From assembly GCA_039584255.1 (NCBI GenBank), contig JBDGYE010000008.1, positions 1-64,000 of the forward strand: a stretch of 64,000 bases of DNA, read 5' to 3'. Each line of letters opens with the position of its first letter. The first letter of the stretch is position 1. Below the pieces are notes generated by a model. That model made no database searches. It was not told the origin of the DNA and worked only from the letters and a program-made list of their open reading frames with translations. The stretch comes from JBDGYE01 sp039584255 (GTDB lineage: Bacteria; Gemmatimonadota; Gemmatimonadetes; Palauibacterales; Palauibacteraceae). Shown one piece after another: positions 36,022-43,697 of this stretch. Position numbers and translations under genes: made by a program.

Positions 36022-36735
36022 TCACTGTACGAGTGTGCCGATCCGGTCTCCCTGAAGGGCCGAAAGGATCGCACCGGGCTGCCGGATGTTCAGGACGATT
36101 ACCGGCAGATCGTTCTCTCGACAGAGCGAAACGGCAGCCGCGTCCATGACCTTGAGGTCCCGACTGATCACGTCGCGATAAGAAAGATTGGGGATGAACT
36201 CGGCCTCGGGATCGTGTTCCGGGTCCGAGCTGAATACACCGTCCACCTTCGTGGCCTTCAGGATCACGTCGGCTTCCATCTCGATGGCCCGCAGCACGGC
36301 AGCCGTGTCCGTTGAAAAATAGGGATTCCCGGTACCGCCGGCGAAGATCACGACTCGGCCTTTTTCCAGATGGCGCAGAGCTCGGCGACGAATATAGGGT
36401 TCGGCAAGCTGTTCCATCCGGATCGCCGTCATGACGCGCGTCTGGACGCCATTCCTCTCCAGCGTGTCCTGAAGAGCCAGGGCGTTGATGACCGTTGCGA
36501 GCATTCCCATGTAGTCGGCCGATACGCGGTCCATCCCCTGGCTGCTCGCCACGGCACCTCGCACGATGTTTCCGCCTCCGACAACCAGGCCCAACTTGAC
36601 GCCCGCTCCGTGGACCTGGCGCACCTCCCGCGTGAGCGCTTCGACCACCATGGGCTCGATGCCAAAGCCCTGGTCGCCCGCGAGAGATTCTCCCGAGAGC
36701 TTGACCAGGGCCCGGGGGTACTTCAGCTCGGCCAC
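36022..36735 (-). CDS. pyrH: Uridylate kinase
   Basis: UMP kinase of the amino-acid-kinase fold, making UDP for nucleotide and cell-wall precursor synthesis. Signature segments: VKLSGESLAGDQGFGI near the N-terminus, VVGGGNIVRG, IFAGGTGNPYFSTDTAAVLRA and VMDAAAVSLCRENDLPVIV. 237 residues, GTG start, 4 bp after tsf. Standard tsf-pyrH-frr order. Confidence 0.96.
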   Translation of the reverse strand: MAELKYPRALVKLSGESLAGDQGFGIEPMVVEALTREVRQVHGAGVKLGLVVGGGNIVRGAVASSQGMDRVSADYMGMLATVINALALQDTLERNGVQTRVMTAIRMEQLAEPYIRRRALRHLEKGRVVIFAGGTGNPYFSTDTAAVLRAIEMEADVILKATKVDGVFSSDPEHDPEAEFIPNLSYRDVISRDLKVMDAAAVSLCRENDLPVIVLNIRQPGAILSALQGDRIGTLVQ

Positions 36736-36739
36736 GCGG

Positions 36740-37594
36740 CTACCCGCTGGCTCCGATCTCGAATCGCGCGAAGCGCCGCACTTCCAAGTCTGAGTCGCGG
36801 GTCTCCAATAGGTCCGAGACCTTCATGTTCGGATCCTTGACGAAGGGCTGCATCACGAGCGCGTGCTGCTCATAGTATTTGCGCATCCGGCCCTCGACGA
36901 TCTTGTCGACGATGTGGTCCGGCTTACCCTCGAGCTTCGTCTGCTCCGTCAGAACCGCTCGCTCCCGCTCGCGCTCGTCCTCCGGGAGATCCTCAGGGGT
37001 AACTCCCATTGGACGGGCGGCCGCAATGTGCATGGCAAGCTCCCTGGCCAGTCCCGCGACCTCATCCGACTCGCCGCCGTCAAGCTCCACGAGAACGCCG
37101 ATCTTACTTCCGAAATGGAGGTATGAGCCGACGTTCGCGCCGGCGCTATCGTATCGGACCACCCTCTGAACCTCTAGGTTTTCCCCGATCGTCGCCTTCA
37201 GGTCCGAGAACTCCGCGTGGAGCGCCGCGTTCTCATCTCTGCTGAGGAATTCTTCTCCAGTGACCACCTCGGCATGCGTCAGTCCACCGATGAGCGCCGC
37301 CTTCGCGAGACGGCCGACGAAGTCCTGAAAATCCTCATTCCGCGCTACGAAATCGGTCTCGCTGGTGACGGCGACCATGGCCACCGCATCGTCCCCCGAC
37401 TCGATGACGACCAGGCCTTCCGTCATCTCGCGCGCGGACCGCTTCGCGGCTTTCGCCGAGCCCCACTGGCGAAGGAGGTCGATCGCCCTTTCCTCATCGC
37501 CTCCCACCTCCTCGAGGGCTCGCTTGCAGTCCATCATTCCCGCACCCGTTCGGTCGCGCAAGGACTTCACGGATTGTGCCGTTATCGCTGCCAT
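36740..37594 (-). CDS. tsf: Elongation factor Ts
   Basis: Guanine nucleotide exchange factor for EF-Tu. The N-terminal UBA-like domain has LRDRTGAGMMDCKRALEE and the core has TSETDFVARNEDFQDFV, both diagnostic. ATG 37594 follows AGGA and gives 284 residues. The frame is open to 37687, but that piece spans the rpsB-tsf terminator and is not protein-like. Expression probably depends on partial readthrough of that terminator. Confidence 0.96.
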   Translation of the reverse strand: MAAITAQSVKSLRDRTGAGMMDCKRALEEVGGDEERAIDLLRQWGSAKAAKRSAREMTEGLVVIESGDDAVAMVAVTSETDFVARNEDFQDFVGRLAKAALIGGLTHAEVVTGEEFLSRDENAALHAEFSDLKATIGENLEVQRVVRYDSAGANVGSYLHFGSKIGVLVELDGGESDEVAGLARELAMHIAAARPMGVTPEDLPEDERERERAVLTEQTKLEGKPDHIVDKIVEGRMRKYYEQHALVMQPFVKDPNMKVSDLLETRDSDLEVRRFARFEIGASG

Positions 37595-37658
37595 CTTTCC
37601 TGTCCTTCTCCTCCATCCATGCCCGGCCGGCCGGGTGGCCGCCCGACACGCCGCATCC

Positions 37659-37685
37659 AAAAAGAAAGGGCCACCGAAGTGGCCC
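37659..37685 (-). terminator. Terminator/attenuator between rpsB and tsf
   Basis: On the minus strand GGGCCAC-TTCG-GTGGCCC (37685-37668) forms a perfect 7-bp stem with a stable TTCG tetraloop, followed directly by TTTCTTTTT (37667-37659). It starts 13 bases after the rpsB stop and ends 64 bases before tsf. Placed inside the operon, it would lower tsf relative to rpsB. Confidence 0.88.
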
Positions 37686-37698
37686 ACCTGCCGTCACC

Positions 37699-38760
37699 TT
37701 ACGGTGAGCCCGAGACCCCATCCCGGTTCTCGTCCGGTTCTCCCGTCCCGGCGGCGGCCTCAAGCTCGTCCGACCTGTCGCCGGGGACCTCCGCCGAAGC
37801 GTCTTCAGCCGGCACATCCCCCTCTCCGTCGCCGTCCGCGGCCGCGTCGGCGGCCTCGACTTCGTTGGCCAGCTCCGCATCCGCTTCGGCACCCGGGGCC
37901 TCGCCCGTATCAGAAGCTCCGGCCTCGGCGTCCGTGGCGTGGAGCCGCCGCTTGATGAGCTCAGGGCGGGGACGCCGCTTCGGGCGCTTCTTCCGCTTAC
38001 CTGGAGCGGCCTCGGTCTCGCCATGGTCGGACGAATAGGTGAACGCCTCCTCGTCGGCCGCCTCGCGAATCTCAGGCATCTCCCTCCGCGCCAACTCGAT
38101 CTCCTCCGCCATCACACCGGTAATAAGCGATACCGAGCGGATGGCGTCGTCGTTACCCGCGATTGGAACGGTGAGCATGTCCGGGTCCGCGTTGGTGTCC
38201 GCGATGGCGACCACCGGGATACCAAGGCGATTTGCCTCCCGAACGGCAATCTCCTCTTTCTTCGCGTCCACGACGAAGACCAGGCCGGGCAGTCGGGTCA
38301 TGTCCTTGATCCCTGCCAGATAACGATCCAGCTTCAATCGCTCCCGCTCGAGGAGAAGTCTCTCCTTCTTGGTGTAGAACTCGAATGCGCCTTCCTCCGC
38401 ACCTCGCTCGAGGTCCTTGAGCCGCCGGATGTTCTTCTTGATAGTCTGGAAGTTCGTGAGCATCCCGCCAAGCCAGCGCTCCGTGACGTAGAAGGCGCTG
38501 GCCCGCTCCGCTTCGGTTCGAACGATCTCCTTCAGCTGCGGCTTGGTGCACACGAACAGCACGTTACCGCCATTCCGGACGGTCTCATGCACGAGCTCCC
38601 GGGCACGCTTCAGCTCCTGAAGCGTCTTCTTCAGATCGATCAGGTAGATCCCGCCGCGCTCCGCGAAGATGTACTTGCGCATCTTCGGGTTCCATCGGTG
38701 GGTCTGGTGCCCGAAGTGGACGCCAGCCTGGAGCAGATCCTTCAGACCAACTTCTGCCAT
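37699..38760 (-). CDS. rpsB: 30S ribosomal protein S2 with long C-terminal extension
   Basis: Ribosomal protein S2. The core (about residues 1-235) has VGLKDLLQAGVHFGHQTHRWNPKM, RWLGGMLTNFQTIKKNI and VVDAKKEEIAVREANRLGIP, all typical. After IREAADEEAF the protein continues for about 115 residues. First comes a very basic patch (GKRKKRPKRRPRPELIKRR), then an alanine-, glutamate- and aspartate-rich low-complexity tail. Total 353 residues against about 240-260 usual. ATG 38760; 38 bp after rpsI. Confidence 0.96.
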   Translation of the reverse strand: MAEVGLKDLLQAGVHFGHQTHRWNPKMRKYIFAERGGIYLIDLKKTLQELKRARELVHETVRNGGNVLFVCTKPQLKEIVRTEAERASAFYVTERWLGGMLTNFQTIKKNIRRLKDLERGAEEGAFEFYTKKERLLLERERLKLDRYLAGIKDMTRLPGLVFVVDAKKEEIAVREANRLGIPVVAIADTNADPDMLTVPIAGNDDAIRSVSLITGVMAEEIELARREMPEIREAADEEAFTYSSDHGETEAAPGKRKKRPKRRPRPELIKRRLHATDAEAGASDTGEAPGAEADAELANEVEAADAAADGDGEGDVPAEDASAEVPGDRSDELEAAAGTGEPDENRDGVSGSP

Positions 38761-38798
38761 ATCGTCGCTTACTCGTTGATCGGTTTCGGCCAGAGCTC

Positions 38799-39194
38799 TT
38801 AACGCTTCGAGAACTGGAACCGCTTGCGGGCCTTCGGCTGGCCGGGCTTCTTCCGCTCGACTACCCGGGGATCCCTCGTCAGCAGTTCGTGCGCCCTGAG
38901 GGCGGATCTGGTATCGCCGTCCGCGGTCAGAAGAGCGCGGGCCACCGCGAGCTGTATTGCCTCGGCCTGTCCCGTGGGCCCGCCACCCCGCACACGGACC
39001 TGGACGGCATACGAACCTTCCGCGTCGGTCACGGCGAGCGGCTTCTCAATCTCGTGACGGTGCCGGGCGAGTGGGAAGTAATCCTCCAGCGTCCGGCCGT
39101 TGATGCTCCACGTGCCTCCCCCTGGCCGGAGCCACACGCGTGCCACGGCCGACTTCCGCCTCCCCACCGCCTGAAACTGCGTCGTATCCGCCAA
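38799..39194 (-). CDS. rpsI: 30S ribosomal protein S9
   Basis: Small-subunit protein whose C-terminal tail reaches the P-site tRNA. Motifs QAVGRRKSAVARVWLRPG and GGGPTGQAEAIQLAVARAL are typical, and the C-terminus ends RKRFQFSKR with the conserved terminal KR. 131 residues. It follows rplM by 47 bp, the usual rplM-rpsI pair. Confidence 0.96.
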   Translation of the reverse strand: MADTTQFQAVGRRKSAVARVWLRPGGGTWSINGRTLEDYFPLARHRHEIEKPLAVTDAEGSYAVQVRVRGGGPTGQAEAIQLAVARALLTADGDTRSALRAHELLTRDPRVVERKKPGQPKARKRFQFSKR

Positions 39195-39241
39195 GCTTCC
39201 TCCGTACCGGCTATCCAGCCCCTCGGGGCGGTGACTCCTGG

Positions 39242-39670
39242 CTAAAACTCTATTCTCTGCGGCTTCTGCGGGGCGTGGGGATGATCCGCCCCCGCGTAGA
39301 CCTTCAGCTTGCGCGCCATCTGCCGACCGAGACGGTTCTTCGGCAGCATACCCTTAACCGCCTTTTCGATGACCCGCTCGGGATGCCTCTCGACCATCCT
39401 CAGGAACGGAATGAAGCGCTCGCCACCGATGTAACCGCTATGTTGGAAGTACTCCTTCTGGCTCGCCTTCTTACCTGTAAGACGCACCTCTCGGGCGTTA
39501 ACGACGACCACGTAGTCGCCCACGTCCAGGTGCGTGCTATACGTCGGCTTGTGCTTCCCCTTCAGGATTGCTGCCACGTTGCTGGCCAGGCGCCCGAGAA
39601 CCTGATCACGGGCGTCGACCAGGAACCAGTCGCGCTGTATTTCTCCTGCCCTTACCGAGTACGTCTTCAT
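39242..39670 (-). CDS. rplM: 50S ribosomal protein L13
   Basis: Large-subunit protein. ATG 39670 begins MKTYSVRAGEIQRDWFLVDA and gives 142 residues, the standard length; the longer open frame to 39778 runs through a terminator and is not coding. Conserved VLGRLASNVA, GKHKPTYSTHLDVGDYVVVVNA and MLPKNRLGRQM are present. GAGGAAA lies about 12 bases upstream. A strong hairpin (39701-39716) sits in the short leader. Confidence 0.96.
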   Translation of the reverse strand: MKTYSVRAGEIQRDWFLVDARDQVLGRLASNVAAILKGKHKPTYSTHLDVGDYVVVVNAREVRLTGKKASQKEYFQHSGYIGGERFIPFLRMVERHPERVIEKAVKGMLPKNRLGRQMARKLKVYAGADHPHAPQKPQRIEF

Positions 39671-39700
39671 CGCCGCGTCTCTTTCCTCGACGGTGCATCG

Positions 39701-39716
39701 GGCGGCGCACGCCGCC
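39701..39716 (-). promoter_or_regulatory. Hairpin in the rplM leader
   Basis: A perfect 6-bp GC stem with a four-base loop (GGCGGC-GTGC-GCCGCC on the minus strand), about 30 bases before the rplM start and just downstream of the rpoD terminator. It is not followed by T residues, so it is not a terminator. It could be part of a ribosomal-protein leader, but I cannot match it to a known L13 leader. Confidence 0.4.
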
Positions 39717-39730
39717 TCTAGCGTCGGGGG

Positions 39731-39767
39731 AAAAAGCCGGCCGCCCCGCATCGAGCGAGGGCGGCCG
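39731..39767 (-). terminator. Intrinsic terminator after rpoD
   Basis: On the minus strand CGGCCGCCC (39767-39759) pairs perfectly with GGGCGGCCG (39746-39738) around a 12-base loop, then GC and TTTTT (39735-39731). It lies 80 bases after the sigma factor stop and 60 bases before rplM, so rplM should have its own promoter here or depend on readthrough; no clear promoter is visible. Confidence 0.85.
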
Positions 39768-39847
39768 AATCGTTCCACTCGCAGCCGGGGAAGCTATCGA
39801 CGGATACAGGAAGTGTCAAGCGATCGCGGCGGCCGGATCGCAGCCTC

Positions 39848-40693
39848 TCAGCGGAAGTTTTCGAGCACCCGGCCGGTAGATCCCAGACGGAGCCGGATCA
39901 GCGCTCGATCCTTGATCTGACGCACTCTCTCGCGGCTCACACCGAACTCGCGCCCGATGGACTCCAGCGTGTGAGGCTCAGCGCCATCCAGCCCAAAATA
40001 GAGCTTGAGAACGAGCGCCTCCCGGTCCGGAAGATGGGTCAGGCTGGCCTCCAGAACACCCTTGAGAGCAGCCCGCTGCGCCCGCTGATCGGGTTCTTCC
40101 CCTTCGCGATCCGGAATCAGCTCCAGCATCGAGGTCTCGTCGGCTTCGGGCACGGGAGCGTCGAGCGAGACGTAGCCCCCCTTCATCTCCAGGGCCGACT
40201 GCACCTCCTCGGCCGACAAATCCAGTTCGATGCCGATTTCCTCCGCCGTGGCCCGACGACCCAACCGCTGGCTCAGGGCCCGCGCGACCCTTGTCACGCG
40301 ATTCGCCTGGTCCATCCGGCCCACCGGCACGCGGACGATGCGGGACTGTTCGGCGATAGCCTGCAGCATGGCCTGGCGAATCCACCACACGGCGTAGGAG
40401 ATGAACCGGACCCCCTTGGTTTCGTCGAACCGCCTGGCGGCACGCATGAGTCCGAGGTTGCCCTCGTTGACCAGATCCGCGAAGGGAACTCCATGGTTCC
40501 GGTACCGTTTGGCGACGGTTACCACGAAACGAAGGTTGGCGGCTACCAGCCGATTGAGCGCCTCCTCGTCTCCTTCGCGGATCCGACGCGCCAGAGTCAC
40601 CTCCTCCTCCCGCTCGAGAAGAGGATGCTGGGCAATCTCCTTGAGGTACAGGTCGAGCGATCCAATTCGTCGCCCGTCGGATGTTTGAGCCAT
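39848..40693 (-). CDS. rpoD: RpoD/SigA-family sigma factor, short form
   Basis: Sigma-70 family factor lacking region 1.1. Region 1.2 is DLYLKEIAQHPLLEREEEVT, region 2 contains ANLRFVVTVAKRYRNHGVPF, LVNEGNLGLMRAARRFDETKG and FISYAVWWIRQAMLQAI, and region 4 ends SRERVRQIKDRALIRLR. From ATG 40693 it has 281 residues, the size of the main sigma factor in Bacteroidota-like groups, though a group 2 sigma cannot be excluded. The start has no good Shine-Dalgarno; the frame is open to 40849. Confidence 0.93.
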   Translation of the reverse strand: MAQTSDGRRIGSLDLYLKEIAQHPLLEREEEVTLARRIREGDEEALNRLVAANLRFVVTVAKRYRNHGVPFADLVNEGNLGLMRAARRFDETKGVRFISYAVWWIRQAMLQAIAEQSRIVRVPVGRMDQANRVTRVARALSQRLGRRATAEEIGIELDLSAEEVQSALEMKGGYVSLDAPVPEADETSMLELIPDREGEEPDQRAQRAALKGVLEASLTHLPDREALVLKLYFGLDGAEPHTLESIGREFGVSRERVRQIKDRALIRLRLGSTGRVLENFR

Positions 40694-40800
40694 CGGGTCG
40701 AAGCGCGCTCTCGGTTCGGGCACTCCGTGCCGCCGTTCGTCACGGATGCCACACTGCCCGGTCAGGGCCATCCGGCGCGGGCCAAAGCGGAACTGCCGCC

Positions 40801-41547
40801 CTACTGGATCGGGTTGAGCAACCTGCTCCAGCGGATCTCGGTCAGCCACGGAAACGGCACGAGCCGGTTACGGTCGTACGAGAAGTAGATGATCAGGGGC
40901 CTCCCCTTGATCGCGTCCCGGGGCACGAAGCCCCAATACCGGGAGTCCTCCGAGTTGTCACGGTTGTCGCCCATGACGAAGAAGCTCTCCGGAGGCACGA
41001 CGATCGGGCCCCAGTTGTCACGCGTGGGCCGGTATTGCTGGACTCGCCGCCCGTCTTGGACCAGAAACGAGCGCTGCCAATCGAACTGCGGGCTGCGCGG
41101 ATCCTCGTATGGACGGGTGTGCTTGGCGTATGGTTCTGGGACCGGCGCCCCGTTCCGATACAGGGCGCCCTCGACCATGAGAAGCGTGTCGCCGGGAAGT
41201 CCTACAATGCGCTTGACGTAGTTGGTGTTCGCCGCCTGTCGAGCCGTGGTCGGCGGCTCGAAGACGGCAATGTCCCCGTGGTCCGGCGGGTCGAGGGCGG
41301 GGAGACGCACCTTGGTCCCCGGAATCTCAGCCCCATAGACCATCTTGTTGACGAGCAAGAAGTCACCCACGAGCAACGTGTTCTCCATCGAGCCGGTGGG
41401 GATCTGGAAAGCTTCGACGACAAACGTTCGGACCAGCAGAAAAAGGACGAATGCCACGGCGATGGACTTCGTCCACTCCCAGAGCCAACGCCCCATCGAG
41501 GCGTCCTGCTCGCTCTTTCGCTTGGGCTTTTTCTCTTCCGTTCCCAT
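40801..41547 (-). CDS. lepB: Signal peptidase I
   Basis: Inner-membrane serine protease cleaving signal peptides. One N-terminal helix (SIAVAFVLFLLVRTFVVEAF) is followed by the catalytic S53 in QIPTGSMENTLLVGD and the general base K112 in NYVKRIVGLPGD; the MGDNRDNSEDSRYWGFV box is intact. 248 residues. The 213-bp gap upstream (41548-41760) holds no gene; a TATGAT hexamer lies there without a convincing -35. Confidence 0.95.
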   Translation of the reverse strand: MGTEEKKPKRKSEQDASMGRWLWEWTKSIAVAFVLFLLVRTFVVEAFQIPTGSMENTLLVGDFLLVNKMVYGAEIPGTKVRLPALDPPDHGDIAVFEPPTTARQAANTNYVKRIVGLPGDTLLMVEGALYRNGAPVPEPYAKHTRPYEDPRSPQFDWQRSFLVQDGRRVQQYRPTRDNWGPIVVPPESFFVMGDNRDNSEDSRYWGFVPRDAIKGRPLIIYFSYDRNRLVPFPWLTEIRWSRLLNPIQ

Positions 41548-41760
41548 TCCGCCCGATCGCTATGTCAGGTACTTGGATGTCGCCCGGTTAGTAGCGACTG
41601 TACCCGTCGCCGAAAGGCTCGTTCCGGGAGGAAGGACCGCTTCCACCTCGTCCTCCCACCCGCGGACAACCCAATGTCGGCAGCCGACTCAACCGTCGCT
41701 CATCGGCACCTATCCGTACACGCCATCATAGCATCGCGCGACCCCCTGCGCGCGGCCCTC

Positions 41761-42390
41761 TCAGTCCGCGGTCTTCAGCCGGATCTCGCCCGGGCTCACC
41801 TCGATGGCCGTCACATCGGGTGGAATAGGAACGATGAGAAGGCTTCCGGTGGCCTCGATCCCCGGGATCTCGAGGCTGTTCAGAATCCACGGCACGAACA
41901 TCGTCGGCACCATGAACGTCCCCGCCTGGAGGCCCAGGACTCGGACCTGGGCCACCCCTTCGGTGAACACCTCGGGCTGGAGCTCAGCTATCACGGTCGT
42001 CGAATCGCTCAGAAAACGGTCGATGACCTCTACCGGTGCACCGTCGCCCAGCTCCTCCGCTACGAGCCGGGCCGACACCAGGACCGAGGAGTCGCCCACT
42101 TGGATCATCGGCTCATCGACGCCCTCGACGAGCAGGGGGTCCAACCGGTAGGTGAGCAGGCTCTGAAGCTCTGCCTGCGTCAGCACTACGTCGGCGTCAC
42201 TGCGGCCGTCGGCGAGCTCCTGCAGCTTGTCCTCGGCGTGACGAGCCAGCCGCTCGCTGGGCTCCGACGACGTCGACATCTCGAGCCGGTTCCACCACCC
42301 CGCAACATCGTCCCCCAAGTACCAGATGCCTGCGCCCAGGGCCACCACCAGCATCAGACAACCGATGCGCGCCAGGAAGCTCTTGATCAA
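41761..42390 (-). CDS. Membrane-anchored hypothetical protein
   Basis: 209 residues, unrecognised. After IKSFLARIG comes one membrane helix (CLMLVVALGAGIWYLGD), then a soluble domain of about 170 residues rich in beta-type sequence and ending VTAIEVSPGEIRLKTAD. The layout resembles one-helix anchored lipid-binding or DUF2993-like proteins, but I see no signature. I choose the TTG at 42390: it overlaps the thpR stop (TTGA) and has GGAGGT seven bases upstream. Translation is probably coupled to thpR. Confidence 0.75.
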   Translation of the reverse strand: MIKSFLARIGCLMLVVALGAGIWYLGDDVAGWWNRLEMSTSSEPSERLARHAEDKLQELADGRSDADVVLTQAELQSLLTYRLDPLLVEGVDEPMIQVGDSSVLVSARLVAEELGDGAPVEVIDRFLSDSTTVIAELQPEVFTEGVAQVRVLGLQAGTFMVPTMFVPWILNSLEIPGIEATGSLLIVPIPPDVTAIEVSPGEIRLKTAD

Positions 42391-42989
42391 CGATCCGACC
42401 TCCTCCCCCTCCACGGCTTCGGGTCGTCGCCACGTCCAAGCCATGCCGCCATCAGGCGAGTGTAGACCGCACCGGAGGGGTCGAGGCGGCTCCGCATGAG
42501 ATCCAGGTGCGTGACCTTGTACTCGGCATCGATGCTCAGGTCGCGCGCCGCTTCCTCGAAGGCGCGGAACTCGCCCGCCTCAGCGTCACGGGGCGCCCGC
42601 CCCAGCGTTATGTGGGGTTGGTACGGCCGCTGCTCCCTCTCGATGCCTAGCTCCGCGAGGGCCCGCTCCAGATCGTCCTTGAGGAAGCGCAGCTCCGGCG
42701 ACAGCTCCACTCCGAGCCAGATCACGTGAGGTCGCCTCGGCGACGGGAAGGCGCCGATCGGACCGAACCGCAACACGAACGGACGGAGCCTGGAAGCCAC
42801 ATCGCCGAGCACCGTTTCCAGTTCCTCGACCCTCGGTGACGGAACCTCGCCGATGAACTTCAGGGTGAGATGGACCTGCCCCGCCCCCACCCACCGGCAG
42901 GGTATTCGCGCATTGTCCAGCGTGTCGGTAAGACGCGCGATTCGCTGTCTCAGGCGAGCCGGGAAGTTCACAGCCACGAACAAGCGCAT
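42387..42989 (-). CDS. thpR: RNA 2',3'-cyclic phosphodiesterase ThpR
   Basis: LigT-like 2H phosphoesterase. The two catalytic HxT motifs are HLTLKFIGE and HITLGRAP; 200 residues. ATG 42989 (MRLFVAVNFPARLRQRI) is preceded by GGGG and is the normal N-terminus; the longer open frame to 43382 runs antisense through the QueD-like gene. It is divergent from that gene across a 180-bp region. Confidence 0.93.
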   Translation of the reverse strand: MRLFVAVNFPARLRQRIARLTDTLDNARIPCRWVGAGQVHLTLKFIGEVPSPRVEELETVLGDVASRLRPFVLRFGPIGAFPSPRRPHVIWLGVELSPELRFLKDDLERALAELGIEREQRPYQPHITLGRAPRDAEAGEFRAFEEAARDLSIDAEYKVTHLDLMRSRLDPSGAVYTRLMAAWLGRGDDPKPWRGRRSDR

Positions 42990-43169
42990 CAGACCCCCGT
43001 CGTCATCCGCCGGCACCCTGCGGCCCGGCGTGTCTCGATATCGAGGCAACCTGCTCCGGGCGCGGTCGTCGCGGCAAGGCCCGTGGACCGCGAGAGGCTG
43101 CGCATGTTTGTCCGGAATATTACGATGGGAAGAAGATTGGAGTGTCGATACGCCGAAGGGATGAGCGAC

Positions 43170-43661
43170 ATGACTCGATATCGTGTCTCCGTGAGCAAGG
43201 AGTCCCTGGGCTTTTCGTCCGGCCACTTCATCACCTACGGCGGTGGCTTGTGCGAAACTCTTCACGGACACAACTACCGCATCGGAGTCACCCTGGCCGG
43301 TGATCTCGACGAGCACGCTCTCCTGTACGACTTCGTGCTCCTCCGCAGGGACGCCAACGAAGTCGTCGCGGATCTCGATCACAAGATGCTGCTCCCCCAG
43401 GACAACCCCCTTCTGACCGTCGAGCGGCAGGAGGGAGAGGTGGAGGTGCGCTATTCGGGGAAGCGCTACGTCTTCCCCGAGAGCGACGTCGTCTTCCTAC
43501 CCATAGCCAACACGACAGCCGAGCTTCTGGCGGAGTACCTGGCCGGCCGGCTCGCCGACCGTGTGGCGAGCGCCGGTGCCACGCAGGTGACAGAGGTGGA
43601 GGTGGAGGTCGAGGAGACGTTCGGTCAATCAGGCTGGTGCACCCGCCGGCTGGCCGGCTGA
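43170..43661 (+). CDS. queD: 6-pyruvoyl-tetrahydropterin/6-carboxy-tetrahydropterin synthase (QueD family)
   Basis: T-fold enzyme acting on dihydroneopterin triphosphate. Zinc ligands H19, H32 and H34 are in SSGHF and LHGHN. The catalytic region reads C28-E29-T-L-H-G-H, with both the cysteine of PTPS/QueD and an adjacent glutamate. Catalytic histidine and glutamate candidates are in DLDHKML and VEVEETFG. ATG 43170 has GAAGGG nine bases upstream; ATG 43161 is nearer that site and less likely. It lies 36 bp before pabB on the same strand, which suggests a folate rather than queuosine role. 163 residues. Confidence 0.88.
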   Translation: MTRYRVSVSKESLGFSSGHFITYGGGLCETLHGHNYRIGVTLAGDLDEHALLYDFVLLRRDANEVVADLDHKMLLPQDNPLLTVERQEGEVEVRYSGKRYVFPESDVVFLPIANTTAELLAEYLAGRLADRVASAGATQVTEVEVEVEETFGQSGWCTRRLAG

Positions 43662-43697
43662 TGATGTCGGCGCTGCCCGGATAGGAGGCTCGAGCAG

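Noticed and set aside
40681..42465. A 594-codon plus-strand open frame
   Set aside because: It runs antisense through lepB and the anchored hypothetical gene, both supported by motifs, topology or ribosome sites. The product is low-complexity and His/Arg-rich.
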